Made by a program: the position numbers and the translations under genes
Shown here: piece by piece, positions 32,052 to 44,100 of the stretch
How the letters are laid out: the number at the start of each line of letters is the position of its first letter
Numbering within the stretch: the first letter of the stretch is position 1
The notes under the pieces: generated by a model
Database searches by the model: none
What the model saw: the letters and a program-made list of their open reading frames with translations, nothing else
What the model was told of the DNA's origin: nothing
From: Neodontobutis hainanensis
Taxonomy: Eukaryota; Chordata; Actinopteri; Gobiiformes; Odontobutidae
Length of the DNA stretch: 64,000 bases
NCBI GenBank assembly: GCA_024349245.1
Contig: JALDNG010000495.1
Coordinates: forward strand, 1-64,000
Reading direction: 5' to 3'

Positions 32052-32245
32052 CATGCATTTATGTAATGTTATCACCTCAAAAAAACTTGATGCAGTTAGT
32101 GAAGGTTTGGAGTCTAGAGCTAATGGGTTTGTTTAATGTTTCATTGTTTAAGTATGGGCCAAAGTACTCAGAAGTTATTATTCTAAATTTTCTTTATGGA
32201 ATAGTAAAGTTGGCAACTTGGTGTATTAGAAAAAAACAAAAAAAA
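32052..32245 (+). pseudogene. LINE ORF2 3'-end remnant, short form, module 3
   Basis: Same short form as 1482-1675, including the in-frame 15-bp loss after YGPKYS and the abrupt passage from an A-rich stretch into family A. The fragment starting at the ATG at 32066 retains YGPKYS and LNFLYGIVKLATW. No functional domain remains. It was copied as part of the 6.1-kb duplication. Confidence 0.55.
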
Positions 32246-34219
32246 CTGCCTCCTTTGGTCTGTCTGTGGAATCTGCCTCTTCTGGTCTCTCTCTGGCCTC
32301 TGCCTCCTCTGCTCTCTCTGTGGTATCTGCCTCCTCTGGTCTCTTTGTGGCCGCTGCCTACTCTGGTCTCTCTGTGGCATCTGCCTTTTGTGGTCTCTCG
32401 GCCTCCTCTGCCTCATCTGGTCTCTCTGTGGCCTTTGCCTCCACTGGATTCTGTGCCTCCTCTGGTCACTCTGTGGCCACTGCCTCCTCTGGTCTCTCTG
32501 CCTCCACTACCTCCACTTGTCTCTTTGCCTCCTCTGGTCTCTCTGTGGCCTCTACCTCCTCTGATCACTTTGTGGCCTCTGCCTTCTCTTGTCTCTCTGC
32601 CTCCTCTGGTCTCTCTGTGGCATCTGCCTCCTCTGGTATCTCTTTCTCCTCTGCCTCCTCTGCTCTCTCTGTCGCCTCTGGCTCCTCTGCTCTCTCTGTC
32701 TCCTCTATCTCCTCTGGTCTCTCTGATGCCTCTGCCTCCTCTCGTCTCTCTATGGCCTCTGTCTCCTCTAGACTCTCTGCCTTCTCTACTTCCTCTGGTC
32801 TCTCTGTGGCCTCTGCCTCTTCTGGTCTCTCTGTCTCCTCTGCCTCCTCTGGTCTCTCTACCTCATCTGCTTCCTCTGGTCTGTCTGTGTCCTCTGCCTC
32901 CTCTCGTCTCTCTGTAGCCTCTGCCTCCTCTGGTCTCTCTGTCTCCTATGGCTCCACTGGTCTCTCAGTGGCCTTTGACTCCACTCGTCTCTCTGTGGCC
33001 TCTGCCTCCTCTGCTCTCTCTCGGGCCTCTGTCTCCACTAGTCTCTCTGACTTATCTGTCTCCTCTAGTCTCTCTGTCGCCTCTGCCTCCTCTGGTCTCT
33101 CTCTGGCATCTGCCTCCTCTAATCTCTCTGCCTTCTCTGCCTCTTCTGGTCTCTCTATGGCCTCTGCCTTTACTGGACTCTCTGTTGCCTCTGCCTCCAC
33201 TGGTCTCTCTGTGACATATGCCTCCTCTGGTCTCCCTCTGGCCTCTGCCTCCTCTGTTCTCTCTGCCTCCTCTGCCTCCTCTGGTCTCTCTATGGCCTCT
33301 GCCTCCTCTGGACTCTCTGCCTCTTCTGGTCTTTATGTGGCCTCTGCTTCCTATAGTCTCCCTGCCCCGTTGCCTCCTCTGAACTCTCGGTGGCCTCTGC
33401 CTTCTCTGGTCTCTCTGCCCCATTGCCTCCTCTGGTTACTCTGTGGCCTATGCCTCCTCTGGTCTCTCTGCAGCCTCTGCCTCCTCTGGTCTCTCTGTGA
33501 ACTTTGCCTCGTCTGATCTCTCTGTGGCCTCTGCCTCCTCTCGTGTCTCTGTGTCGCCTGCCTCCTCTGTTCTCTCTGCCTTCTCTGCCTCCTCTGCTCT
33601 CTCTACCTCCACTGGTCTCTCTGTGAACTTTGCCTCCTCATGTCACTCTGTGGCCTATGCCTCCTCTGGATTCTCTGTGGCCTCTGCCTCCTCTGGTCTC
33701 TCTGTCTCCTATGCCTCCACTGGTCTCTCAGTGGCCTCTGCCTCCTCTGCTCTCTCTCTGGCCTCTACCTCCACTAGACTCTCTGACTTATCTGTCTCCT
33801 CTACTCTCTCTGTGGCCTCCTCCTCCTCTGGTCTCTCTGTGGCCTCTGCCTCCTCTAGTCTCTCTGCCTTCTCTGCCTCCTCTTGTCTCTCTGTGGCCTC
33901 AGCCTTTACTCGATTCTCTGTGGCCTCTGCCTCCACTGGTCTCTCTGTGACTTATGCCTCCTCTGGTCTCTCTCTGGCCTCTGCCTCTTCTGGTCTCTCC
34001 GCCTCCTCTGCCTCCTCTGGTTTCTCTGTGGCCTCTGACTCTTTTGGACTCTCTGCCTCCTCTGGTCTCTCTGTGACCTCTGCCTCCTCTGGTCTCTCTG
34101 TGGCCTATGCCTCCTCTGGATTCTCTGTGGCCTCTGCCTCCTCTGGTCTCTCTGTCTCCTCTGCCTCCTCTTTTATCTCTGTGGCCTCTGCCTCCTCTGG
34201 TCTCTCTGTGGCCTCTGCC

Positions 34220-37200
34220 TCCTCTGGTCTCTCTCTGGCCTCTGCCTCCTCTGGTCTCTCTGCCTCCTCTGCCTCCTCTGGTTTCTCTGTGGCCTCTGAC
34301 TCTTTTGGACTCTCTGCCTCCTCTGGTCTCTCTGTGACCTCTGCCTCCTCTGGACTCTCTGTCTCCTCTGCCTCCTCTTTTATCTCTGTGGCCTCTGCCT
34401 CCTCTGAACTCTCGGTGGCCTCTTCCCCCTCTGGTCTAACTGTGGCCTCTTCCTCTTCTGCTCTCTCTATCTCCTCTGCCTCCTCTCATCTCTCTGTGGC
34501 CTCTGCCTCCTCTGGTCACTCTGTGGCCTCTGCCTCCTCTGGAATTTCTGCCTCCTCTGGTCTCTTTGTGGCCTCTGCCTCCTCTGGTCTCTCTGCCTCC
34601 GCTGCTCTAACTGCCTCCTCTGGTCTCTCTGTGGCCTCTGCCTCCTCTGGTCTTTTGTGGCCTCTTCCTCCTCTGGTCTCTCTGCCTCCTCTGCTCCCTC
34701 TGCTCTCTGCCTCCACTGGCCTCTCAATTGCCTCTGCCTCCTCTGGTAACTCTGTGGCCTCTGCCTCCTCTGCTCTCTTTGTCGCCTCTGCCTCCTCTAG
34801 TCACTCTGTGGCCTCTGCCTCCTCTGGTCTCTCTGTCTCCTCTGCCTCCTCTCCTCTAACTGCCTCGTCTGGTCTCTCTGCCTCCTCTGCTTCCTCTCGT
34901 CTCTCTGTGGCCTCTGCCTCCTCTGCTCTCTCTGTCTACCCTGCCTCCACTGGTCTCTCTGCCTTCTCTGCCTTCTCTGCTCTCTCTACCTCCACTGGTC
35001 TCTCTTTGGCCTCTGCCTCCTGTGGTCTCTCTGTGGCCTCTGCCTTCTCTGGGCTCTCTGTGGCCACTGCCTCCTCTGGTCTCTCTCTGGCATCTGCCTT
35101 TTCTGGTCTCTCTGCCTCTTCTGGTCTCTCTGTGGCCTCTGCCTCTTCTGGTCTCTCTGTGGCCTCTGCCTCCTCTGGACTCTCTGTCTCCTCTGGTCTT
35201 TCTGTGGCCTTTGCCTCCTCTAGTCTCTCTGCCTCCCCTGCTTCCTCTCGTCTCTCTGTCTCCTCTGCCTCCTCTGGTCTCTCTGCCTCCTGTGCCTAAT
35301 CTGGTCTCTCTAATGCCTCTGCCTCCTCTGGTCTCTCTGTGGCCTTTGCCTCCTCTGGTCTCACTGCTTCCTCTGCCTCCTCTGCTCTAACTGCCTCCTC
35401 TGGTCTCTCTGTCTCTCTGCCTCATCTGTTCTCTCTGTGGCCTCTGCCTCCTCTGGTCTCTCTGTGGCCTCTGACTTCTCTGCTCTCTGTGGCCTGCCTC
35501 CACTGGTCTCTCTGTGGCATCTGCCTTTCTGGTCTCTCTGCTTCCTCTGCCTCCTCTGGTCTCTCTGTGAACTCTGCCTCTTCTGGTCTCTCTGTGGCCT
35601 CTGCCTCCTCTGGACTCTCTGCCTCCTCTAGTCTTTCTGTGGCCTCTGCCTCCTCTAGACTCTCTGCCTCCCCTCCTTCCTTTCGTCTCTCTGTCTCGTC
35701 TGCCTCCTCTGGTCTCTCTGCCTCCTCTGCCTCCTCTGGTCTCTCTGTGGCCTCTGCCTCCTCTGGTCTCTCTGTGGCCTCTGTCTTCTCTTGTCTCTCT
35801 GCCTCCTCTGCCCCCTCTGGTCTCTCTGTCTCTACTGGTCTCTCTATTGCCTGTGCCTCCTCTAGTCTCTCTGTTGCCTCTGCCTCCTCTGGTCTCTCTG
35901 CCTCCTCTGCTTCCTCTCGTCTCTGTGTGGCCTCTGCCTCCTCTGCTCTCTCTGTCTCCCCTGCATCCATTGGTCTCTCTGCCTTCTCTGCCTCCTCTGC
36001 TCTCTCTACCTCCACTGGTCTCTCTGTGGCCTCTGCCTCCTGTGGTCTCTCTGTGGCCTCTGCCTTCTCAGTTCTCTCTGTGGCCACTGCCTCCTCTGGT
36101 CTCTCTGTGGCATCTGCCTTTTCAGGTCTCTCTGACTCTTCTGGTCTCTCTGTGGCCTCTGCCTCTTCTGGTCTCTCTGTGGCCTCTGCCTCCTCTGGTC
36201 TCTCTGTGGCATCTGCCTTTTCAGGTCTCTCTGCCTCTTTTGGTCTCTCTGTGGCCTCTGCCTCTTCTGGTCTCTCTGTGGCCTCTGCCTCCTCTAGACT
36301 CTCTGCCTCCCCTGCTTCCTCTCGTCTCTCTGTCTCGTCTGCCTCCTCTGCCTCCTCTGGTCTCTCTGTGGCCTCTGCCTCCTCTGGCCTCTCTTTGGCC
36401 TCTGCCTCTTCTGGTCTCTCTGTGGCCTCTGCCTCCTCTGGACTCTCTGCCTCCTCTAGTCTTTCTGTGGCCTCTGCCTCCTCTAGACTTACTGCCTCCC
36501 CTGCTTCCTCTTGTCTCTCTGTCTCGTCTGCTTCCTCTGGTCTCTCTGCCTCCTCTGCCTCCTCTGGTCTGTCTGTGGCCTCTGCTTCCTCTGGTCTCTC
36601 TGTGGCCTCTGTCTTCTCTTATCTCTCTGCCTCCTCTGCCCCTCTGGTCTCTCTGTCTCTACTGGTCTCTCTGTGCATGTGCCTCCTCTGGTCTTTCTGT
36701 GGCCTCTGCCTCCTCTAGTCTCTCTGCCTCCCCTGCTTCCTCTCGTCTCTCTGTCTCCTCTGCCTCCTCTGGTCTCTCTGCCTCCTCTGCCTCCTCTGGT
36801 CTTTTGTTTCCTCTGCCTCCTCTAGTCACTGTGTCTCTGCCTCCTTTGGTCTCTCTGCCTTCTCTGCCTCCTCTGCTTTAACTTCCTCCTCTGGTCTCTC
36901 TGTCTCTCTTCCTCATCTGGTCTCTCTGTGGCCTCTGCCTCCTTTGGTCTCTCTGACTCCTTTGCCTCCACTGGTCTCTCTATTGCCTCTGCCTCCTCTG
37001 GTCTCTCTGTGGCCTATGCCTCTTCTGGTCTCACTGCTTCCTCTGCCTCCTCTGCCTCCTCTGCTCTAACTGCCTCCTCTGGTCTGTCTGTGGCCTCTGC
37101 TTCCTCTGGTCTCTCTGTGGCCTCTGTCTTCTCTTATCTCTCTGCCTCCTCTGCCCCCTCTGGTCTCTCTGTCTCTACTGGTCTCTCTGTGCATGTGCCT

Positions 37201-40200
37201 CCTCTGGTCTTTCTGTGGCCTCTGCCTCCTCTAGTCTCTCTGCCTCCCCTGCTTCCTCTCGTCTCTCTGTCTCCTCTGCCTCCTCTGGTCTCTCTGCCTC
37301 CTCTGCCTCCTCTGGTCTTTTTGTTTCCTCTGCCTCCTCTAGTCACTGTGTGGTCTCTGCCTCCTTTGGTCTCTCTGCCTTCTCTGCCTCCTCTGCTTTA
37401 ACTTCCTCCTCTGGTCTCTCTGTCTCTCTTCCTCATCTGGTCTCTCTGTGGCCTCTGCCTCCTTTGGTCTCTCTGACTCCTTTGCCTCCATTGGTCTCTC
37501 TATTGCCTCTGCCTCCTCTGGTCTCTCTGTGGCCTATGCCTCCTCTGGTCTCACTGCTTCCTCTGCCTCCTCTGCCTCCTCTGCTCTAACTGCCTCCTCT
37601 GGTCTCTCTGTCTCTCTGCCTCATCTGGTCTCTATGTGGCCTCTGCCTCCTCTGGTCTCTCTGTGGCCTCTGCCTCCTCTGGTTTCTCTCTGGTCTCTGC
37701 CTCCTCTGGTCTCTCTGCCTCCTCTGCCTCCTCTGGTTTCTCTGTGGCCTCTGACTCTTTTGGACTCTCTGCCTCCTCTGGTCTCTCTGTGACCTCTGCC
37801 TCCTCTGGTCTCTCTGTCTCCTCTGCCTCCTCTTTTATCTCTGTGGCCTCTGCCTCCTCTGAACTCTCGGTGGCCTCTTCCCCCTCTGGTCTAACTGTGG
37901 CCTCTTCCTCTTCTGCTCTCTCTATCTCCTCTGCCTCCTCTCATCTCTCTGTGGCCTCTGCCTCCTCTGGTCACTCTGTGGCCTCTGCCTCCTCTGGAAT
38001 TTCTGCCTCCTCTGGTCTCTTTGTGGCCTCTGCCTCCTCTGGTCTCTCTGCCTCCGCTGCTCTAACTGCCTCCTCTGGTCTCTCTGTGGCCTCTGCCTCC
38101 TCTGGTCTTTTGTGGCCTCTTCCTCCTCTGGTCTCTCTGCCTCCTCTGCTCCCTCTGCTCTCTGCCTCCACTGGCCTCTCAATTGCCTCTGCCTCCTCTG
38201 GTAACTCTGTGGCCTCTGCCTCCTCTGCTCTCTTTGTCGCCTCTGCCTCCTCTAGTCACTCTGTGGCCTCTGCCTCCTCTGGTCTCTCTGTCTCCTCTGC
38301 CTCCTCTCCTCTAACTGCCTCGTCTGGTCTCTCTGCCTCCTCTGCTTCCTCTCGTCTCTCTGTGGCCTCTGCCTCCTCTGCTCTCTCTGTCTACCCTGCC
38401 TCCACTGGTCTCTCTGCCTTCTCTGCCTTCTCTGCTCTCTCCTCCACTGGTCTCTCTTTGGCCTCTGCCTCCTGTGGTCTCTCTGTGGCCTCTGCCTTCT
38501 CTGGGCTCTCTGTGGCCACTGCCTCCTCTGGTCTCTCTCTGGCATCTGCCTTTTCTGGTCTCTCTGCCTCTTCTGGTCTCTCTGTGGCCTCTGCCTCTTC
38601 TGGTCTCTCTGTGGCCTCTGCCTCCTCTGAACTCTCTGTCTCCTCTGGTCTTTCTGTGGCCTTTGCCTCCTCTAGTCTCTCTGCCTCCCCTGCTTCCTCT
38701 CGTCTCTCTGTCTCCTCTGCCTCCTCTGGTCTCTCTGCCTCCTGTGCCTAATCTGGTCTCTCTAATGCCTCTGCCTCCTCTGGTCTCTCTGTGGCCTTTG
38801 CCTCCTCTGGTCTCACTGCTTCCTCTGCCTCCTCTGCTCTAACTGCCTCCTCTGGTCTCTCTGTCTCTCTGCCTCATCTGGTCTCTCTGTGGCCTCTGCC
38901 TCCTCTGGTCTCTCTGTGGCCTCTGACTTCTCTGCTCTCTCTGTGGCCGCTGCCTCACTGGTCTCTCTGTGGCATCTGCCTTTCTGGTCTCTCTGCTTCC
39001 TCTGCCTCCTCTGGTCTCTCTGTGAACTCTGCCTCTTCTGGTCTCTCTGTGGCCTCTGCCTCCTCTGGACTCTCTGCCTCCTCTAGTCTTTCTGTGGCCT
39101 CTGCCTCCTCTAGACTCTCTGCCTCCCCTCCTTCCTTTCGTCTCTCTGTCTCGTCTGCCTCCTCTGGTCTCTCTGCCTCCTCTGCCTCCTCTGGTCTCTC
39201 TGTGGCCTCTGCCTCCTCTGGTCTCTCTGTGGCCTCTGTCTTCTCTTGTCTCTCTGCCTCCTCTGCCCCCTCTGGTCTCTCTGTCTCTACTGGTCTCTCT
39301 ATTGCCTGTGCCTCCTCTAGTCTCTCTGTTGCCTCTGCCTCCTCTGGTCTCTCTGCCTCTCTGCTTCCTCTCGTCTCTCTGTGGCCTCTGCCTCCTCTGC
39401 TCTCTCTGTCTCCCCTGCATCCATTGGTCTCTCTGCCTTCTCTGCCTCCTCTGCTCTCTCTACCTCCACTGGTCTCTCTGTGGCCTCTGCCTCCTGTGGT
39501 TTCTCTGTGGCCTCTGCCTTCTCAGTTCTCTCTGTGGCCACTGCCTCCTCTGGTCTCTCTGTGGCATCTGCCTTTTCAGGTCTCTCTGACTCTTCTGGTC
39601 TCTCTGTGGCCTCTGCCTCTTCTGGTCTCTCTGTGGCCTCTGCCTCCTCTGGTCTCTCTGTGGCATCTGCCTTTTCAGGTCTCTCTGCCTCTTTTGGTCT
39701 CTCTGTGGCCTCTGCCTCTTCTGGTCTCTCTGTGGCCTCTGCCTCCTCTAGACTCTCTGCCTCCCCTGCTTCCTCTCGTCTCTCTGTCTCGTCTGCCTCC
39801 TCTGGTCTCTCTGCCTCCTCTGCCTCCTCTGGTCTCTCTGTGGCCTCTGCCTCCTCTGGCCTCTCTTTGGCCTCTGCCTCTTCTGGTCTCTCTGTGGCCT
39901 CTGCCTCCTCTGGACTCTCTGCCTCCTCTAGTCTTTCTGTGGCCTCTGCCTCCTCTAGACTTACTGCCTCCCCTGCTTCCTCTTGTCTCTCTGTCTCGTC
40001 TGCTTCCTCTGGTCTCTCTGCCTCCTCTGCCTCCTCTGGTCTGTCTGTGGCCTCTGCTTCCTCTGGTCTCTCTGTGGCCTCTGTCTTCTCTTATCTCTCT
40101 GCCTCCTCTGCCCCTCTGGTCTCTCTGTCTCTACTGGTCTCTCTATTGCATGTGCCTCCTCTGGTCTTTCTGTGGCCTCTGCCTCCTCTAGTCTCTCTGC

Positions 40201-41150
40201 CTCCCCTGCTTCCTCTCGTCTCTCTGTCTCCTCTGCCTCCTCTGGTCTCTCTGCCTCCTCTGCCTCCTCTGGTCTTTTGTTTCCTCTGCCTCCTCTAGTC
40301 ACTGTGTGGTCTCTGCCTCCTTTGGTCTCTCTGCCTTCTCTGCCTCCTCTGCTTTAACTTCCTCCTCTGGTCTCTCTGTCTCTCTTCCTCATCTGGTCTC
40401 TCTGTGGCCTCTGCCTCCTTTGGTCTCTCTGACTCCTTTGCCTCCACTGGTCTCTCTATTGCCTCTGCCTCCTCTGGTCTCTCTGTGGCCTATGCCTCTT
40501 CTGGTCTCACTGCTTCCTCTGCCTCCTCTGCCTCCTCTGCTCTAACTGCCTCCTCTGGTCTGTCTGTGGCCTCTGCTTCCTCTGGTCTCTCTGTGGCCTC
40601 TGTCTTCTCTTATCTCTCTGCCTCCTCTGCCCCTCTGGTCTCTCTGTCTCTACTGGTCTCTCTATTGCATGTGCCTCCTCTGGTCTTTCTGTGGCCTCTG
40701 CCTCCTCTAGTCTCTCTGCCTCCCCTGCTTCCTCTCGTCTCTCTGTCTCCTCTGCCTCCTCTGGTCTCTCTGCCTCCTCTGCCTCCTCTGGTCTTTTGTT
40801 TCCTCTGCCTCCTCTAGTCACTGTGTGGTCTCTGCCTCCTTTGGTCTCTCTGCCTTCTCTGCCTCCTCTGCTTTAACTTCCTCCTCTGGTCTCTCTGTCT
40901 CTCTTCCTCATCTGGTCTCTCTGTGGCCTCTGCCTCCTTTGGTCTCTCTGACTCCTTTGCCTCCATTGGTCTCTCTATTGCCTCTGCCTCCTCTGGTCTC
41001 TCTGTGGCCTATGCCTCCTCTGGTCTCACTGCTTCCTCTGCCTCTTCTGCCTCCTCTGCTCTAACTGCCTCCTCTGGTCTCTCTGTCTCTCTGCCTCATC
41101 TGGTCTCTATGTGGCCTCTGCCTCCTCTGGTCTCTCTGTGGCCTCTGCCT
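34220..41150 (+). repeat. Tandem duplication, 3.46-kb period, in array 4
   Basis: About 34220-37674 recurs as about 37675-41150. Landmarks: TTTCTCTGTGGCCTCTGACT at 34282 and 37737 (offset 3455); GCATGTGCC at 36674 and 40148 (3474) and at 37191 and 40667 (3476). The drift comes from small indels, such as CTGCCTTTCTGG against CTGCCTTTTCTGG and one inserted A-unit piece near 39800. The left part of this block lies within the 6.1-kb duplication, so the sequence of 3700-6100 occurs three times in the window. Confidence 0.87.
36674..41150 (+). repeat. Two pairs of a 0.52-kb tandem unit nested in the 3.46-kb repeat
   Basis: A unit marked by GCATGTGCCTCCTCTGGTC begins at 36674 and 37191 (517 bp) and again at 40148 and 40667 (519 bp). 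The pairing shows that the 0.52-kb duplication happened first and was then copied with the 3.46-kb block. First members of each pair have CTTTTGTTTCC and CCACTGG where second members sometimes have CTTTTTGTTTCC or CCATTGG. Confidence 0.83.
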
Positions 41151-44100
41151 TCTCTGCTCTCTCTGTGGCCGCTGCCTCCACTGGTCTCTCTGTGGCATCT
41201 GCCTTTTTTGGTCTCTCTGCCTCCTCCTCCTCCTCTGGTCTCTCTGTCTCTCTGCCTCATCTGGTCTCTCTCTGGCCTCTGCCTCCTCTGGTCTCTCTGT
41301 GGCCTCTGCCTTCTCTGCTCTCTCTGTGGCCGCTGCCTCCACTGGTCTCTCTGTGGCATCTGCCTTTTCTGGTCTTTCTGCCTCCTCTGCCTCCTCTGGT
41401 CTCTCTGGACTCTCTGCCTCATCTAGTCTTTCTGTGGCCTCTGCCTCCTCTAGACTCTCTGCCTCCCCTGCTTCCTCTCGTCTCTCTGTCTCGTCTGGCT
41501 CCTCTGGTCTCTCTGCCTCCTCTGCCTCCTCTGGTCTCTCTGTGGCCTCTGCCTCCTCTGGTCTCTCTGTGGCCTCTGTCTTCTCTTGTCTCTCTGCCTC
41601 CTCTGCCCCCTCTGGTCTCTCTGTCTCTACTGGTTTCTCTATTGCCTGTGCCTCCTCTGGTCACTCTGTTGCCTCTGCCTCCTCTGGTCTCTCTGCCTTC
41701 TCTGCTTCCTCTCATCTCTCTGTGGCCTCTGCCTCCTCTGCTCTCTCTGTCTCCCCTGCCTCCACTGGTCTCTCTGCCTTCTCTGCCTCCTCTGCTCTCT
41801 CTACCTCCACTGGTCTCTCTGTGACCTCTGCCTCCTCTTGTCTCTCTATTCCTCTGCCTCCTCTGGTCTCTCTGTGCCCTCTGCCTCCTCTTGTCTATCT
41901 ATTCCTCTATCTCCTCTGGACTCTCTGTCTTTCTGCCTCCTCTGAACTCTCGGTGGCCTCTTCCCCCTCTGGTCTAACTGTGGCCTTTGCCTCTTCTGCG
42001 CTCTATATCTCCTCTGCCTCCTCTCGTCTCTCTGTGGCCTCTGCCTCCTCTGGTCTCTCTGTGGCCTCTGCCTCCTCTGGCCTCTCTAGTCTCTCTGCCT
42101 CTACTAGTCTCTCTATTGCCTCTGCCTCCTCTGGTCTCTCTGTGGCCTCTGCCTCCTCTGGCCTCTCTAGTCTCTCTGCCTCTACTAGTCTCTCTATTGC
42201 CTCTGCCACCTCTGGTCTGTTTGTGACCTCTGAATCCTCTGGTCTCGTTGTCTCCTCTGCCTCCTCTAGTCACTCTGTGGCCTCTGCCTCCTCTGGACTC
42301 TCTGCCTCCTCTGGTCTCTCTGTGGCCTCTGCCTCCTCTGGTCTCTCTGCCTCCGCTGCTCTAACTGCCTCCTCTGGTCTCTCTGTGGCCGCTGCCTCCT
42401 CTGGTCTCTCTGTTGCATCTGCCTTTTCTGGTCTCTCTGCCTCCTCTGCCTCCTCTGGTCTCTCTGTGGCCTCTGCCTCCTCTGGTCTTTTTGTGGCCTC
42501 TGCCTCCTCTGGTCTTTCTGTGGCCTCTACCTCCTCTAGCCTCTCTGTTGTCTCTGCCTCCTCTGGACTCTCTATTCCTCTATCTCCTCTGGTCTCTCTG
42601 TGGCCTCTGTCTCCTTTGGTCTCTCTGCCTCCTCTGCATCTTCTCGTCTCTATGCTTCCTCTGGGCTCTCTGTCTTTCTGCCTCCTCTTAACTCTCGGTG
42701 GCCTCTTTCCCCTCTGTTCTAACTGTGGCTTCTTCCTCTTCTGCTCTCTCTATCTCCTCTGCCCCCTCTCGTCTCTCTGTGGCCTCTGCCTCCTCTGGTC
42801 TCTCTGTGGCCCCTGCCTTCTCTTGACTCTCTGCCTCCTCTGCCCCCTCTAGTGTCTCTGCCTCCACTGCTCTCTTTTTTGCTTCTGCCTCCTCTAGTCA
42901 CTCTGTGGCCTCTGCCTCCTCTGGACTCTCTGCCTCCTCTGGTCTCTTTGTGGCCTCTGCCTCCTCTGGTCTCTCTGCCTCCTCTGGTCTCTCTGCCTCC
43001 TCTGGTCTCTCTGCCTCCGCTGCTCTAACTGCCTCCTCTGGTCTCTCTGTGGCCTCTGCCTCCTCTGGTCTTTCTGTGGTCTCTGCCTCCTCTGGTCTCT
43101 CTGTGGCCTCTACCTCCTCTGGCCTCTCTGTGGCCTCTGCCTCCTCTGGACTCTCTGCCTCCTCTGGTCTTTTGTGGCCTCTGCCTCCTCTGGTCTCTCT
43201 GCCTCCTCTGCTCCCTCTGCTCTCTGCCTCCACTGGTCTCTCAATTGCCTCTGCCTCCTCTGGTCACTCTGGTCTCTCTGCCTCCTCTGCTTCCTCTCGT
43301 CTCTCTGTGGCCTCTGCCTCCTCTGGTCTCTCTGTGGCCTCTGTCTTCTCTTGTCTCTCTGCCTCCTCTGCCCCCTCTGGTCTCTCTGTCTCTACTGGTT
43401 TCTCTATTGCCTGTGCCTCCTCTGGTCACTCTGTTGCCTCTGCCTCCTCTGGTCTCTCTGCCTTCTCTGCTTCCTCTCATCTCTCTGTGGCCTCTGCCTC
43501 CTCTGCTCTCTCTGTCTCCCCTGCCTCCACTGGTCTCTCTGCCTTCTCTGCCTCCTCTGCTCTCTCTACCTCCACTGGTCTCTCTGTGACCTCTGCAATC
43601 CTCTGGTCTCTCTGTGGCCTATGCCTCCTCTGGATTCTCTCTGTGGCCTCTGCCTCCACTAGTCTCTCTGCCTCCCTTGCTTCTTCTCGTCTCTCTGTCT
43701 CCTCTGCCTCCTCTGGTCTCTCTGTCTGCTCTGCCTCCTCTGCTCTCTCTACCTCCACTGGTCTCTCTGTGACCTCTGCAATCCTCTGGTCTCTCTGTGG
43801 CCTATGCCTCCTCTGGATTCTCTCATGGCCTCTGCCTCCACTGGACTCTCTGCCTCCTCTGGTCTTTTGTGGCCTCTGCCTCCTCTGGTCTCTCTGCCTC
43901 CTCTGCTCCCTCTGCTCTCTGCCTCCACTGGTCTCTCAATTGCCTCTGCCTCCTCTGGTCACTCTGGTCTCTCTGCCTCCTCTGCTTCCCCTCGTCTCTC
44001 TGTGGCCTCTGCCTCCTCTGCTCTCTCTGTCTCCCCTGCCTCCTCTGCTCTCTCTACCTCCACTAGTCTCTATGTGGCCTATGCCTCCTGTGGTCTCTCT

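Larger units (their letters stand above)
30547..36689 (+). repeat. Segmental duplication, right copy (partner 1-6118)
   Basis: Same-orientation partner of the left-edge segment. Here the A array continues past 36689 with ordinary A units (CCTCCTCTGGTCTTTCTG), whereas the left copy turns into B at the homologous point (CCTCCTCTGCTACAGTCTG). The left copy therefore carries the breakpoint, or this copy was later extended by the 0.52-kb duplication that begins within it. Confidence 0.9.
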
